Positions 1 through 8,532 of a DNA stretch of 47,104 nt are shown in pieces. The DNA lies in the NCBI RefSeq assembly GCF_006440735.1, contig NZ_VFUA01000045.1, forward strand, positions 1 through 47,104. The letters run 5' to 3'. The notes beneath the pieces were generated by a model. That model saw nothing but the letters and a program-made list of their open reading frames with translations. It was not told where the DNA came from and did no database searches. Numbering within the stretch: position 1 is the first letter of the stretch; every line of letters begins with the position of its first letter. Both the position numbers and the translations under genes were made by a program. Source of the stretch: Mesorhizobium sp. B2-7-1 (GTDB lineage: Bacteria > Pseudomonadota > Alphaproteobacteria > Rhizobiales > Rhizobiaceae).

Positions 1-208
1 GAATTTAAGCTAGCTTGCGTTGTCCCCTTCAACAACGGATCTCGCAATGGAAACGTGCCTAAGCAAAAATCGATGCTTGCCTTTAAAGGCGTATTATCCA
101 GCGTCACTCTATCAAAAGACTGCTTTGGGGCCGATAGCGGACTGACAGCTGGTGATGTCAGATACAGAAAAGCAGACATTCAACTCGTAGCGGACATTGT
201 CCTGACCA

Positions 209-230
209 GACCCAAAGCGGCGGTTTGGTC
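209..230 (-). terminator. Weak hairpin after the apnL-like gene
   Basis: About ten bases beyond the stop of the leftward lactonase gene, GACC(C)AAA and TTTGGTC can pair around GCGGCGG, with one bulged base. No uridine run follows, so this is at best a weak or Rho-assisted 3' end for the long leftward operon. No gene was supported in bases 1-239: the only short open frame there is GC-poor in protein-like character and has no ribosome binding site. Confidence 0.25.
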
Positions 231-239
231 CGACTTCCT

Positions 240-2105
240 CTACGCCGTCCGGCCAATCTCAAGAACAGCGGAGCAATAAGGCCCCAATGAGTGGCCCGTC
301 AGGCAGGAGTTCGCAAGCCTCGCATTCCCGCCGGCCACGCCGAGCAGTTTTTTCGCATCCGGGGGTGGTGCTATTTCGATCGGCAGCGCGGTGAGATTTG
401 CCACCAAGACGCGGATATTCTTGCCAACACGAAAACCGATAGCCGCAAGGCCCGGGTGATCGACCGAGGTCTCATAGCGCTCGGCACCACTCGCCGCAGC
501 GAGTTCGGCGTGGACGGCCTGCAATGGCCGTCGGGAGCCAGCCTCATTCAAGAGCCCGAACGATCCAGTGGGTGCGGCCAGTATCAATCGATCGATTGCA
601 GCTCGGGCGGCCTGGGCTGCAACGCCAACGGCAAAAGCCGCACCAAACAACGCTTCCTGGCGCGGATCGGCGCCAGCAGCAGGCACGCGGCTGAGCGTAG
701 GATTGGCTGCAACCTTCTCGCCATAGGGATTGTGCCGCATGCCAATCGTGCAAGGCCCAAGCCAGATCGCTTTTCCGGCGCAGAGGTGCCGCGCCGTCTC
801 CATGACGGTTGGATAGACATTTAAGGTCTCCATGACCGACTGCTCGTCGGCGGCATGCACGATGGCACTGTTGCCGAAAAAGACGAAATCCGCGCTGCCT
901 TTCGGCGGATTGCGGTTGAATTCGGTGAATAGGGAGGGCGTTCCCGCGCCTATCGGGCAATCGATGCCAGTTGCCTTGAAAGCATCCACCAGCTCGCCGG
1001 CGGGCCGCTCGCCTGCAGGCAAATTGTTCGAGGGCCGTGTCTTGAATTCGCGCCGGGGCGAAACCAAAAGCGCGCTGAGTTTGACGCCTGCCAAGCGGAT
1101 CGCGTCGGCAACGCTCGCAGCCTCGGCTCGAGGATCCACTGTATCGGCAATCGCTTCGATCGCCAGCCGGGCGCCGAGCGTGCGTGCGAGATCGGCCGCC
1201 TGTTCCAGCACCCTTCTGTCATGTCCACGCGCGCTGTCGAACCGCAGTATGATCTCCGGTATTCGACCAAGCAAAGGCGCGCCGGCTGAAGCCGCGGGCA
1301 ACTCGTCAGGGTCGAGGAACACGGCTATCGAAGGCATGTGCCCGGCAGGTTTGCCAACGGTCAGGGTCGCGGTGTTACCCACCGCGCGTTCAGGTGCCGA
1401 CATTTCGGTCCGTACGGATACCGTGATGCGCTGAATGTCCTTCGAACCCTTGTCGATAATGTAAGGCCGGGGCTTGGAGAGCGGCCGGATGTAGGTCTTG
1501 AACGAAGCGTCCGTCCAGTTACGCTGGTCCTCCATCTCGAAGGCATCGCCTTCCATGGCGACGGTGCAGACCATGCCGGGTACCGGCTCATGCGTCAGCG
1601 CGGCGATGTCGAAGGCAGGCTGGTCCGGGCTGACCAGTTTCGGAAAGGTGGTCTCCTCGATGCCTCCGTCGCTGTGCCGGATGATCAGCCTCTTGCCCGC
1701 CACGTCGGAAGGATGAAGCACCACGAAGCCGGTGCGGTTGGTCGGAAAATCGGTGAGCGCCACCCCGTCCGCTTCCAGGGTCAGCTCGCCCGAAGCATCG
1801 CCACGTATTCTCATCCGATAGCCGAATCGTCCCTGCGGGCCGGCGCACAGTCCGTCGTAACGGAGATCGAAGGACAGGCTCTCCTCGGAAATGCGAATAT
1901 CTAAAAGCTCGGGCTTGTAAGTTCCCCAGGACGCATCGCGCGCGAGGTAGTTGATCGCCCGAACCACCTCAACGCCGGCAAAGGAAATCGTTCTGAGATT
2001 GCCGTCCTCGAGGATAGCAGTCAGCGGCCCGGCAGTCAGAAGCTGTCGTTCCGGCAGAGGCTCGTCTGTACCGTAAAGCGCCAGAGGATCCGGATCGGCT
2101 GTCAC
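240..2105 (-). CDS. apnL: D-apionate lactonase
   Basis: This 621-residue protein resembles the D-apionate lactonase (ApnL) family, which opens D-apionolactone to D-apionate in the cytoplasm. The family signature region with EMEDQRNWTDASFKTY and the following IRPL lies near residues 190-215, after a beta-rich N-terminal domain. The middle part (about 260-500) looks like a TIM barrel and the end is a small beta domain; length fits the family. It starts with GTG, and GTGA overlaps the stop of the ABM gene upstream, so the two are translationally coupled. It is the last gene of an eleven-gene leftward operon that also encodes a probable D-apiose dehydrogenase and a sugar ABC importer, which supports the role. 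I recognise the family from memory of its motifs; substrate specificity is inferred. Confidence 0.75.
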   Translation of the reverse strand: MTADPDPLALYGTDEPLPERQLLTAGPLTAILEDGNLRTISFAGVEVVRAINYLARDASWGTYKPELLDIRISEESLSFDLRYDGLCAGPQGRFGYRMRIRGDASGELTLEADGVALTDFPTNRTGFVVLHPSDVAGKRLIIRHSDGGIEETTFPKLVSPDQPAFDIAALTHEPVPGMVCTVAMEGDAFEMEDQRNWTDASFKTYIRPLSKPRPYIIDKGSKDIQRITVSVRTEMSAPERAVGNTATLTVGKPAGHMPSIAVFLDPDELPAASAGAPLLGRIPEIILRFDSARGHDRRVLEQAADLARTLGARLAIEAIADTVDPRAEAASVADAIRLAGVKLSALLVSPRREFKTRPSNNLPAGERPAGELVDAFKATGIDCPIGAGTPSLFTEFNRNPPKGSADFVFFGNSAIVHAADEQSVMETLNVYPTVMETARHLCAGKAIWLGPCTIGMRHNPYGEKVAANPTLSRVPAAGADPRQEALFGAAFAVGVAAQAARAAIDRLILAAPTGSFGLLNEAGSRRPLQAVHAELAAASGAERYETSVDHPGLAAIGFRVGKNIRVLVANLTALPIEIAPPPDAKKLLGVAGGNARLANSCLTGHSLGPYCSAVLEIGRTA

Positions 2106-2437
2106 AGCGTCGCCTGTTTGAAATTCTCATCCACCTTATACGTCACGACGGTCTTGCTGCTTACCATGTCGCGTGTGCTGGCATCGAAGCTGCGGTAATG
2201 CTCGGAGGCGAGATGAAGGTCGAAGGCGGCACGGTCACGATAGATCTCATAGAGGAAGATCTGCGACGGTTTGTGGGCTCCGAGCGGAGTCAGCACGTCG
2301 AAACGCAGACATCCCGGCTCAAACTCGACGGATGAAGCCGCGTTCTCCGAAACGAGCCGGTAGAATTCGGGAAAGGTCCCCTCGACGAGCTCGAAGACGA
2401 CGGTCAGCGCAAAGGCCGCTTCGGAAAGCATGCTCAT
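2102..2437 (-). CDS. ABM-domain (antibiotic biosynthesis monooxygenase-like) protein
   Basis: This 111-residue protein is a single ferredoxin-like ABM domain of the YgiN/LsrG type. Visible family features are the early F-x-L-V-E-G strand, the pattern EPGCLRFDV near residues 45-55, and the F-L-Y-E-I-Y strand with a following DRAAFDLHLASEHY helix. Such small dimeric proteins act as cofactor-free oxygenases or as isomerases of small sugar phosphates and quinones. The start is fixed by ATGA overlap with the stop of the dehydrogenase gene upstream; its own stop overlaps the lactonase start. In this operon a role on an enolisable sugar acid or lactone is possible, but nothing in the sequence decides it. 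Confidence 0.75.
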   Translation of the reverse strand: MSMLSEAAFALTVVFELVEGTFPEFYRLVSENAASSVEFEPGCLRFDVLTPLGAHKPSQIFLYEIYRDRAAFDLHLASEHYRSFDASTRDMVSSKTVVTYKVDENFKQATL

Positions 2438-3489
2438 CCAAGCTCTCCAACATGGTTCCATCGCATAGGTTGGACCGCGCGCCGTTCGCCTGCGGCGCGA
2501 TAGGCGGCGTCGACCAGCGCGTAAGTCTTGAGATTGTCCTCGCCGCTGGTTTCGGCCGAAACATCTCGCTGCAGACAGTCCAGGAAATGGCCGCATGCAC
2601 CGATTACGCCCTGCTGGGCGACATGCCAGGGATAGGCGGTCCAGGACAGGAGTGGCAAGCCCGCGTTTTCGGTCCACGTCGCGCCGTCGCTCGTCACCGT
2701 CATGCTGCAATCGGCTTCGAGCGAAATGGCTCCCTTCGGACCTTCGATGACGAGCAGCGTTTCCGGAAAATGATCGGGCAATCGGCGCGACTCATAGGTG
2801 CATTCCACGACGGACACGGCCCCGCTCGCATGCCGCAACAACATGGTCGCCGTGTCCTCGGCGCGGACACGCGGGTTGCGCTTCTGGGTTTCGCAGGAAA
2901 TGTGCTCGACCTCACCGAGGAAGAAGCGTGCGAGGTCCAGCATGTGGATGCCGACATCGGCAATAGCCAGCCGCTCCTCGTCGTAGAAGTAGGGCTGGGT
3001 CTTGTAGACGTCGAAGCCGGTCCTGAAGCGGATCCTTGCCCAGCTCGGGGTTCCGATCGCGCCGCTGTCGATCACTCGGCGGACGGCTCGCATCGGCGCC
3101 TGGAAGCGAAAGTTCTCGTGCACGGCAAGCCACGCATTTGCCTTGTGCGCAGCTTCGATGATCGCGACGCAGTCTTGCCATGTGGATGCGAACGGTTTCT
3201 GCACGATTGTGGCCAGGCCGCGCGCGAGCGTCATTTCCGCCAACGGCCTGTGCGTGTCATGGCGCGTCACGATGTCAGCTACGTCGAGGCGTTCGGCTTC
3301 GATCATCTTTTCGGCGTCCGAATAGTACGGGACGCCGAATATCTTGCCGGCCACGCGCGCCTTGGCGGCATCCACGTCGCAGACCGCGGCAAGCTGGGCG
3401 CCTTTTTCGGCGAGTTCGCTCCAGGAATGCAGATGGTTCTGCGCGAAGAAACCGCAACCGATCACACCGATGCGCAGGGAACGATCCAT
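2434..3489 (-). CDS. apsD: Gfo/Idh/MocA-family dehydrogenase, probable D-apiose dehydrogenase
   Basis: This 351-residue protein has an N-terminal Rossmann fold (IGVIGCGFFAQNHL near residues 6-19) and the family's catalytic EKP-type motif, here QKPFA near residue 100, followed by the alpha/beta C-terminal domain with ADVGIHMLDLARFFLG. QKP in place of the common EKP is an oddity shared by some family members. D-apiose dehydrogenase (ApsD) belongs to this family and oxidises D-apiose to D-apionolactone, the substrate of the lactonase encoded two genes downstream; that context is the main reason for the name. The ATG at 3489, four bases after the preceding stop, is preferred over an in-frame start 36 bases upstream because the Rossmann strand begins right after it. 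A related sugar dehydrogenase of other specificity remains possible. Confidence 0.6.
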   Translation of the reverse strand: MDRSLRIGVIGCGFFAQNHLHSWSELAEKGAQLAAVCDVDAAKARVAGKIFGVPYYSDAEKMIEAERLDVADIVTRHDTHRPLAEMTLARGLATIVQKPFASTWQDCVAIIEAAHKANAWLAVHENFRFQAPMRAVRRVIDSGAIGTPSWARIRFRTGFDVYKTQPYFYDEERLAIADVGIHMLDLARFFLGEVEHISCETQKRNPRVRAEDTATMLLRHASGAVSVVECTYESRRLPDHFPETLLVIEGPKGAISLEADCSMTVTSDGATWTENAGLPLLSWTAYPWHVAQQGVIGACGHFLDCLQRDVSAETSGEDNLKTYALVDAAYRAAGERRAVQPMRWNHVGELG

Positions 3490-3493
3490 GCGC

Positions 3494-4348
3494 CTATCCG
3501 GCCACGATGGGGGTTCTGAGCACACCGATCCCGGCCGCCTCGATCTCCACGACGTCGCCGGCTTTCATGAATATCTGCGGCTTCTGGAAGGCGCCTACGC
3601 CGGCTGGGGTTCCAGTCGAGACGAGGTCGCCTGGTTCCAGCGGCACGTAATGCGAAAGGAAAGATATCAGCCGCGGCAGCGAGAACAGCCAATCCGACGT
3701 GCTGCCGTTTTGCAGCAGCTTGCCGTTCAGCCTGGTCTTGAGCGCCACGTCGTCCGGCCTGGTCAGTTCGTCGGCGGTGACGATGCAGGGGCCGATCGGG
3801 GCAAAGCCCGCGAAATTCTTACCGATGGTGATCTGGCTGTCCTTGAACTGGACGTCGCGGGCCGAGATGTCGTTGAGCAGCGTATAGCCGAAGATCGCCG
3901 CCATCACGTCGAATTCGGAAGCCTTATGCAACGGCTTGCCGATTACGGCGGTGAATTCGACCTCATAGTCCATCTGCTCGCTTCGAACTGGCTTCTCGAC
4001 CGGCACGTCCGGCCCGACCACCGACGACGGCAACTTGGCGAAGAAGAACGGCTCCGTCGGCATCTTGGCGTTGGGGTTCTCCTCGGCATGACCTTTGTAG
4101 TTGATGCCGGAGCACAGGACCTTGCCGGGGCGAATGGGAGCTTCGAGCGTGACGTCGGCAAGCGCATAGCGCGGCGCCTGGGTAAGCCCGCCGCGAATTT
4201 TGTCGAGCGCCGACTTGGCGCCCTGCACGATCTCAAGCACCGATGCCGCCAGCCCGGCCTCGGTCAGGCAGGCCACCTGCTCGCCGTCGAGAACGCCGGC
4301 GTGGTGGTGATGCCCCGCCTTCTTGTGGGAGAAAGTTACGAATTTCAT
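3494..4348 (-). CDS. Fumarylacetoacetate hydrolase (FAH) family protein
   Basis: This 284-residue protein belongs to the FAH superfamily, metal-dependent hydrolases, hydratases and decarboxylases of keto acids. The N-terminal cap (1-70) is followed by the core opening PGKVLCSGINYKGHAEE. Metal ligands are visible in MDYEVEF (the ExE pair near residues 127-130) and in NDISARD. The C-terminal LEPGDLVSTGTPAGVG motif is canonical. It most resembles the branch annotated as ureidoglycolate lyase-like or 2-keto-3-deoxy-acid (for example 2,4-diketo-3-deoxy-fuconate) hydrolases, so it may cleave or hydrate a sugar-derived keto acid. The start overlaps the upstream dehydrogenase stop by ATGA. Nothing fixes its place in a D-apiose route, where such an enzyme is not part of the described steps. 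Confidence 0.85.
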   Translation of the reverse strand: MKFVTFSHKKAGHHHHAGVLDGEQVACLTEAGLAASVLEIVQGAKSALDKIRGGLTQAPRYALADVTLEAPIRPGKVLCSGINYKGHAEENPNAKMPTEPFFFAKLPSSVVGPDVPVEKPVRSEQMDYEVEFTAVIGKPLHKASEFDVMAAIFGYTLLNDISARDVQFKDSQITIGKNFAGFAPIGPCIVTADELTRPDDVALKTRLNGKLLQNGSTSDWLFSLPRLISFLSHYVPLEPGDLVSTGTPAGVGAFQKPQIFMKAGDVVEIEAAGIGVLRTPIVAG

Positions 4349-5364
4349 GCGGCCTCCGAAACGAAGACAGCCTTGTGCAAGGCCATCGGATTGTCAGCGA
4401 GTGTCTTGAAAACAGTAGGCGCCTCGGACAGCGAAAAGCTGCTGGCGATCTTGGGATAGTGGATCTTGCCCGAGGCAAGCAGATCGAGCGCCTCGGGAAA
4501 GCAATCGACGGACGCGCGCGAGCCGAGGATCGTGACTTCCTTGCGGGTAAAATCCAGACCGGGAAACGTAACGCCCTGCCCTTTCTTGACGAGGCCGAGG
4601 ATGACGATACGGCCGCCGGGGGCGACGAGATCGGTGGTCTGCTCCATCGCAGGCGCCGCGCCCGTTGCCTCCATGACGACCGGCATGCCCTCGCCGTTCG
4701 TGATCTCGAGCACGCGCTCGAGCAGGCCAGCGCCGCCGGCGATCGGAACGGCGCCAAGATCAGCAGCCGTGGACAGCCGCTCCGCCGAGAGATCGGTTGT
4801 GTAGACTTTCGCGCCGTGCGCCCGCGCCACCTCGACGATCGCCAGACCGATCGGACCCGCGCCGAGGACGAGGACCGTGTCGTCGGCGGTGACCATGCCG
4901 CGCCGACAGCCCTGGACGCCGATAGCAACGGGCTCGGCGAACGCTGCCTCGAAATCCGTCAACCCATCCGGCACGAGATTCAGATTGGTCGCGGGCGCGG
5001 TCACGAAATCGGCGAAGCCGCCCTCGCGATGCACACCGATGATGGTGAGGTTGGCGCAACAATTGCGCTTGCCGATCCGGCAAGGATAGCAATGGCCGCA
5101 GCCGATGAACGGATCGACGACGACACGCGTCCCGACCTCCGGACCGGACGACCCTGATCCGTAGGCTTCGACCGTGCCGGCGATCTCATGACAGCCGATG
5201 CGCGGGTAAATCACATAGGGGTTCTTGCCGGTGTAGATGTAGAGATCGCCGGCGCAAAGACCCGCCGCCCTGACGCGCACCAGCACCTCGCCCGGTCCGG
5301 GGACCGGTTTAGGCGCATCGGTGATGCGGATCGAGAGCGGCTCGTCGAAAATGGCGGCTTGCAT
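4345..5364 (-). CDS. Zinc-dependent medium-chain alcohol/polyol dehydrogenase
   Basis: This 339-residue enzyme is a medium-chain dehydrogenase/reductase of the sorbitol, threonine and galactitol dehydrogenase branch. Catalytic zinc ligands are visible as the Cys of AAGLCAGD and the His-Glu of IGCHEIAGTV. The structural zinc site is the Cys cluster GCGHCYPCRIGKRNCC near residues 89-104. The NAD(P) fold follows with VLGAGPIGLA. Family members oxidise secondary hydroxyls of polyols and sugar acids. The start ATG overlaps the TAA of the upstream hydrolase gene (TAATG) and its stop overlaps the FAH start, so it is in the same transcript. It could oxidise a sugar alcohol or sugar acid, or formaldehyde-like products of the P450; the substrate is not readable. 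Confidence 0.88.
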   Translation of the reverse strand: MQAAIFDEPLSIRITDAPKPVPGPGEVLVRVRAAGLCAGDLYIYTGKNPYVIYPRIGCHEIAGTVEAYGSGSSGPEVGTRVVVDPFIGCGHCYPCRIGKRNCCANLTIIGVHREGGFADFVTAPATNLNLVPDGLTDFEAAFAEPVAIGVQGCRRGMVTADDTVLVLGAGPIGLAIVEVARAHGAKVYTTDLSAERLSTAADLGAVPIAGGAGLLERVLEITNGEGMPVVMEATGAAPAMEQTTDLVAPGGRIVILGLVKKGQGVTFPGLDFTRKEVTILGSRASVDCFPEALDLLASGKIHYPKIASSFSLSEAPTVFKTLADNPMALHKAVFVSEAA

Positions 5365-6179
5365 TATGCCGCCTTTGCAGGGCGAACGACCCTGCCGTCG
5401 GCATCGAACTCAATCCAGTCGCCCGCCCGCAGCAGATAGGGATCGGCGATAGGCTCGCCGCGGGCCCTCGCCGCGCCATGATGCTCCATGTATTCGGCGA
5501 CGTCCTTGTCGCCATCGAGCGTGACGTAGTGGCAGGGAAGCACGGTCTCGAGGCCGAGCCACTGTGTCGCTAGCACGCCTTCATAAGGGCTCATCTCGCC
5601 GGTCAGCATTTCGCCCGGCATCGGATTGAGGTGCAGGATCTCCTGCGGATTGGCGATGCCGATGCAACCGACATTGGGCTTGTAGAGTTCGGCCTGCAGC
5701 TTCAAGTCGGAGAAAATGGCAGTGTCGCCATAGTGGTAGAAGCGCAGCCCGTCGGCATAGACGATGAAAGCCATCGGCACGCCGGAGATGAAGGAATTGT
5801 CCCTCAGCCTGATCTGGGACCAGTGATGGCATTCGAGCGGCTGGATTTCGATGCCGGCCACTTTGACCCGAATGCCCCAGGTGGTGGCGCGGATCTGGTT
5901 GGCCGGAATGCCACGGTCCATCAGCCAGGCCTTCACCTCGCCGCCGCAGACGACCGGGCAGCCATATTTGGCGGCGATCTTGTCGGTATCGCCCAGATGA
6001 TCGAAAGCCGCGTGACTGACGATCACCAGATCGACATGGTCGAATTCGGCGGATTTGGTCGTAGCTCCCGGATTTTGGTCGAGAAACGGGTCGCATAGGA
6101 TGCGCATGCCGTTGCTCGTCATGATCTCGTAGGCGGCCACGCCGTGGAAGCGGATGCGGGTCTTGGATTGAAGCGCCAT
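5364..6179 (-). CDS. Metallo-beta-lactamase-fold hydrolase (UlaG-like)
   Basis: This 271-residue protein has the metallo-beta-lactamase fold in the form seen in UlaG-type and related metal-dependent hydrolases, some of which are sugar-acid lactonases. The metal motif reads VSHAAFDHLGD: His56, Asp60 and His61 are present, but the second His of the usual HxHxDH is Ala58. Later ligands are suggested by ECHHWSQ and by HYGDTA (the HxGD motif). The ATG at 6179 lies two bases after the P450 stop and begins directly before the first strand, so the longer upstream start was not used. Within this operon a second lactonase or a phosphotriester-like hydrolase is plausible, but the altered metal motif makes activity uncertain. 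Confidence 0.8.
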   Translation of the reverse strand: MALQSKTRIRFHGVAAYEIMTSNGMRILCDPFLDQNPGATTKSAEFDHVDLVIVSHAAFDHLGDTDKIAAKYGCPVVCGGEVKAWLMDRGIPANQIRATTWGIRVKVAGIEIQPLECHHWSQIRLRDNSFISGVPMAFIVYADGLRFYHYGDTAIFSDLKLQAELYKPNVGCIGIANPQEILHLNPMPGEMLTGEMSPYEGVLATQWLGLETVLPCHYVTLDGDKDVAEYMEHHGAARARGEPIADPYLLRAGDWIEFDADGRVVRPAKAA

Positions 6180-6181
6180 CT

Positions 6182-7396
6182 TCAGTGTGTCTTTCCCGTG
6201 TTGATTGTGAGCGGCAGGCAAGCGAGCCCACGCCGGTCACCGCGTGTCTTCCAGCGAAGCTGCCGCACCGGATCGAGCGCCAGTCTCGCGCCGGTTTCGA
6301 TCAGCATCTCCAGCGTCACCGCCATTTCCATGCGCGCCACGCCCGCGCCGGCACATAGATGCGGGCCGGCCCCGAAGGTGAGATGCTTGTTGGGGCTGCG
6401 GTCGAGGCGCAGCTCCTCCGGCGCATCGAATACCGAAGGATCCCGGTTGGCCGAACCAAACCCGAGCGCCACGATATCGCCTCGCCGAATGTCGCGGCCG
6501 TGAAGGCAAAGGTCGTGCGAGGCATTGCGGCCGAAGATTTCGATCGGCGAAGAATAGCGCAAGAACTCCTCCACCGCGGTGGGAACGAGCGCCTGCTCCC
6601 GGGCCAGCCGTCCCAGAGCTTCCGGATGCTGGGCCAGCCAGTGCAGCATGACCGAGAGGCCATCCGCCGTGGTCTCGAAACCCGCGCCGAACACGACGGT
6701 CATGAACGAGCGGATCTGATTGTCGTCCAGCCGTTCGCCGTCGATCTCGGCCGCGATCAGCATGCTGATGAAATCACCGGTCGGCTCAGCGCGCCGGGCC
6801 GTGATCAGCTTCTCGATATAGGCGTTGAGTTCACGGCTCGAAGCCGCGCCGGCTGTCGGATCGCTCATGTTGAACATGCTGGTGATCCAGCCGATCCACC
6901 TGTCTGAATCTTCCAGCGGCACGTCGGTGAAAGCCGCGAGCGAGGCGACGGCAACCGGCACGCAGAAATCGGCAACGATCTCGGCCTGCCCCTTCGCGGC
7001 CATTTTCTCGAAGAGAGACCGGGCCAGCATCCTGATGCGCGGCGTGATAGCGGCAACCCGCTGCGGGGCAAAGACCGGGTTGACGAGCCCGCGATAGCGG
7101 GAGTGCCGTGGCGGATCGACTTCGATCGGCAATTGGGGTTCGGTCCGCGGCGTGATCACGGGAATGGCCGTCACGCCGGGAACGCCGGACGTAAAGTCGC
7201 GCCAATTGATTGCCGCGCACCGCACGTCGTCATAGCGGCTCAGCAACCAAAAACCCCCGTGTTTGTTCGAGCGTGCCACCGGACATTCCCGCCGCAGCCT
7301 GTCGAAGGCCGAGAATGGATCGGCGACGAACGCAGGATCATGGATGTCCACGTCGTCGGGGGCATTCGGTTCGCCTGCTGTCATTGTTGCGGCCAT
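6182..7396 (-). CDS. Cytochrome P450
   Basis: This soluble bacterial P450 has about 404 residues. The I-helix motif AGFETTA, the K-helix ExxR in EEFLRY, and the heme-ligand loop FGAGPHLCAG (Cys about 348) are all intact, so it should be active. No membrane anchor is present. No ferredoxin or ferredoxin reductase gene lies nearby, so electrons must come from partners encoded elsewhere. The start is uncertain: ATG at 7396 and 7384 both lack a clear ribosome binding site, and a TTG further upstream lies inside a hairpin. A P450 inside a sugar-acid operon is unusual. Known sugar-acting P450s O-demethylate methylated sugars, which is one possibility; a plant glycoside or aglycone is another. Confidence 0.93.
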   Translation of the reverse strand: MAATMTAGEPNAPDDVDIHDPAFVADPFSAFDRLRRECPVARSNKHGGFWLLSRYDDVRCAAINWRDFTSGVPGVTAIPVITPRTEPQLPIEVDPPRHSRYRGLVNPVFAPQRVAAITPRIRMLARSLFEKMAAKGQAEIVADFCVPVAVASLAAFTDVPLEDSDRWIGWITSMFNMSDPTAGAASSRELNAYIEKLITARRAEPTGDFISMLIAAEIDGERLDDNQIRSFMTVVFGAGFETTADGLSVMLHWLAQHPEALGRLAREQALVPTAVEEFLRYSSPIEIFGRNASHDLCLHGRDIRRGDIVALGFGSANRDPSVFDAPEELRLDRSPNKHLTFGAGPHLCAGAGVARMEMAVTLEMLIETGARLALDPVRQLRWKTRGDRRGLACLPLTINTGKTH

Positions 7397-7433
7397 GGGC
7401 GCGACTTGATCGAGTTGGGTTCGTTTCGAAGGC

Positions 7434-7464
7434 GCCTCCGACGGCAAGGAGAACCGTCGGAGGC
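7434..7464 (-). promoter_or_regulatory. GC-rich hairpin behind the sugar-binding protein gene
   Basis: GCCTCCGACGG (7434-7444) and CCGTCGGAGGC (7454-7464) form a perfect 11-bp stem with a 9-nt loop, 30 bases after the binding-protein stop and upstream of the P450 start. There is no uridine run, so it looks like an mRNA-stabilising or partial-termination element that would give more binding protein than downstream enzymes. Confidence 0.7.
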
Positions 7465-7493
7465 AAGGGCGACGGGCGCCCTCGTAGGATGTG

Positions 7494-8447
7494 CTACTTG
7501 ACGCCGAGCGCGGCCGTCACCTTGTCGACATTGTCCTTGGTGACGAGCAGCACGCCGGTGTCCAGCGTATCGGGAACAGGGCGGCCGCCATCGGCGGCGG
7601 CGAGGCCGGCGGACTTCAGACCATTGTGATTGTAGTCGTGCAGGATCTTGACAGCATAATAGATGAACAGCTCGCGGTTCTGCACCACGATGCCATCGAC
7701 CCAGCCCTCCTTGGCGGTCTTGAAGAAGTCGGGCGTCTGCTCCATCGCGGTCACCTTGATGTCGCCCGGATTCTTGCCTGCTTCCCTGAGCGCAGTCACG
7801 ATGCCCGCGCCGGACTCGGAGTCGAAACCGGCTATGCCCGCGATGTCGGGGTTGGCCGCCAGGATCGCGGCCGTCACCTGCGCCGCTTTCTGCGCATCGC
7901 CGCCATCGTCCTCGTTGGAGACGATGTTGTATTTGCCGCCGCCATTGGCTTCGATATAGGCCTTGAACCCGGCCACCGCCTCACGCATGTTGCCGGCGTT
8001 GATGATCGACATCATGGCCAGCTTGCCGCCGTTAGGCACCTTCTCCATCATTTTCTTGGCCTGAGCGACACCGACCTGCGTCCAGTTCGTGCCGATATAG
8101 GCGAGGCGACCGGAGGCCGGCAGGTCGCCGTCGTCGACCACGGTCGGCACGCCCTGCTCTATGCATTTCTTGACCGATTCCGTGAGCGAGGGATCCCAGC
8201 CACCGACGACGGCGACCTGCCGGCCTCCGGTCGCCTTCACGCCGAGTTCCTCCGCGATCTTCTTCATGCCGACATAGTCGTACTGCACGAAGAGCGGAAG
8301 GTTGGCCTTGTTGGAAATCCAGTAGTAGGTCTCCTTGGCGTCGGCGGGGCCAAACGAAGATTCCTGCGCGCGCGCTGGCGCCGTCACGGCCGATGCAAGC
8401 GCCGTCATGCCCAAGGCGATCAATGTCGATTTCAGCATAGAGCCCAT
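7494..8447 (-). CDS. Sugar ABC transporter substrate-binding protein (ribose type)
   Basis: This 317-residue periplasmic protein has a signal peptide of about 25 residues ending in APARA before QESS, then the two-lobed type I binding-protein fold used by ribose- and xylose-type importers. Features include the hinge-lobe strand VAVVGGWDP, the sugar-contact-like stretch IGTNWTQVGVAQA, and the late DIAGIAGFDSESGAGI. ATG at 8447 has an AGGAGG box seven bases upstream. It is the third gene of an ATPase-permease-binding protein set. Binding proteins of this family for D-apiose are known from genome-neighbourhood work on apiose pathways, and the enzymes downstream make apiose or a derivative the best guess for its ligand. 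Confidence 0.9.
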   Translation of the reverse strand: MGSMLKSTLIALGMTALASAVTAPARAQESSFGPADAKETYYWISNKANLPLFVQYDYVGMKKIAEELGVKATGGRQVAVVGGWDPSLTESVKKCIEQGVPTVVDDGDLPASGRLAYIGTNWTQVGVAQAKKMMEKVPNGGKLAMMSIINAGNMREAVAGFKAYIEANGGGKYNIVSNEDDGGDAQKAAQVTAAILAANPDIAGIAGFDSESGAGIVTALREAGKNPGDIKVTAMEQTPDFFKTAKEGWVDGIVVQNRELFIYYAVKILHDYNHNGLKSAGLAAADGGRPVPDTLDTGVLLVTKDNVDKVTAALGVK

Positions 8448-8532
8448 TCCTGTTTCCTCCTGATTGGGTTCTGTTCCCAGTTTTTGCAGTTCCCCCGGCT
8501 CTGGCCGGATTTCCTCCCGTTTGGCCGCCCGA

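Noticed and set aside
55..279. Small frame at the left edge
   Set aside because: No ribosome site or motif, and it overlaps the end of the lactonase gene on the opposite strand.
2173..3519. A 448-codon rightward frame opposite the apsD-like gene
   Set aside because: It is the antisense shadow of a well-supported dehydrogenase, with Arg- and His-rich non-patterned composition and no ribosome site.
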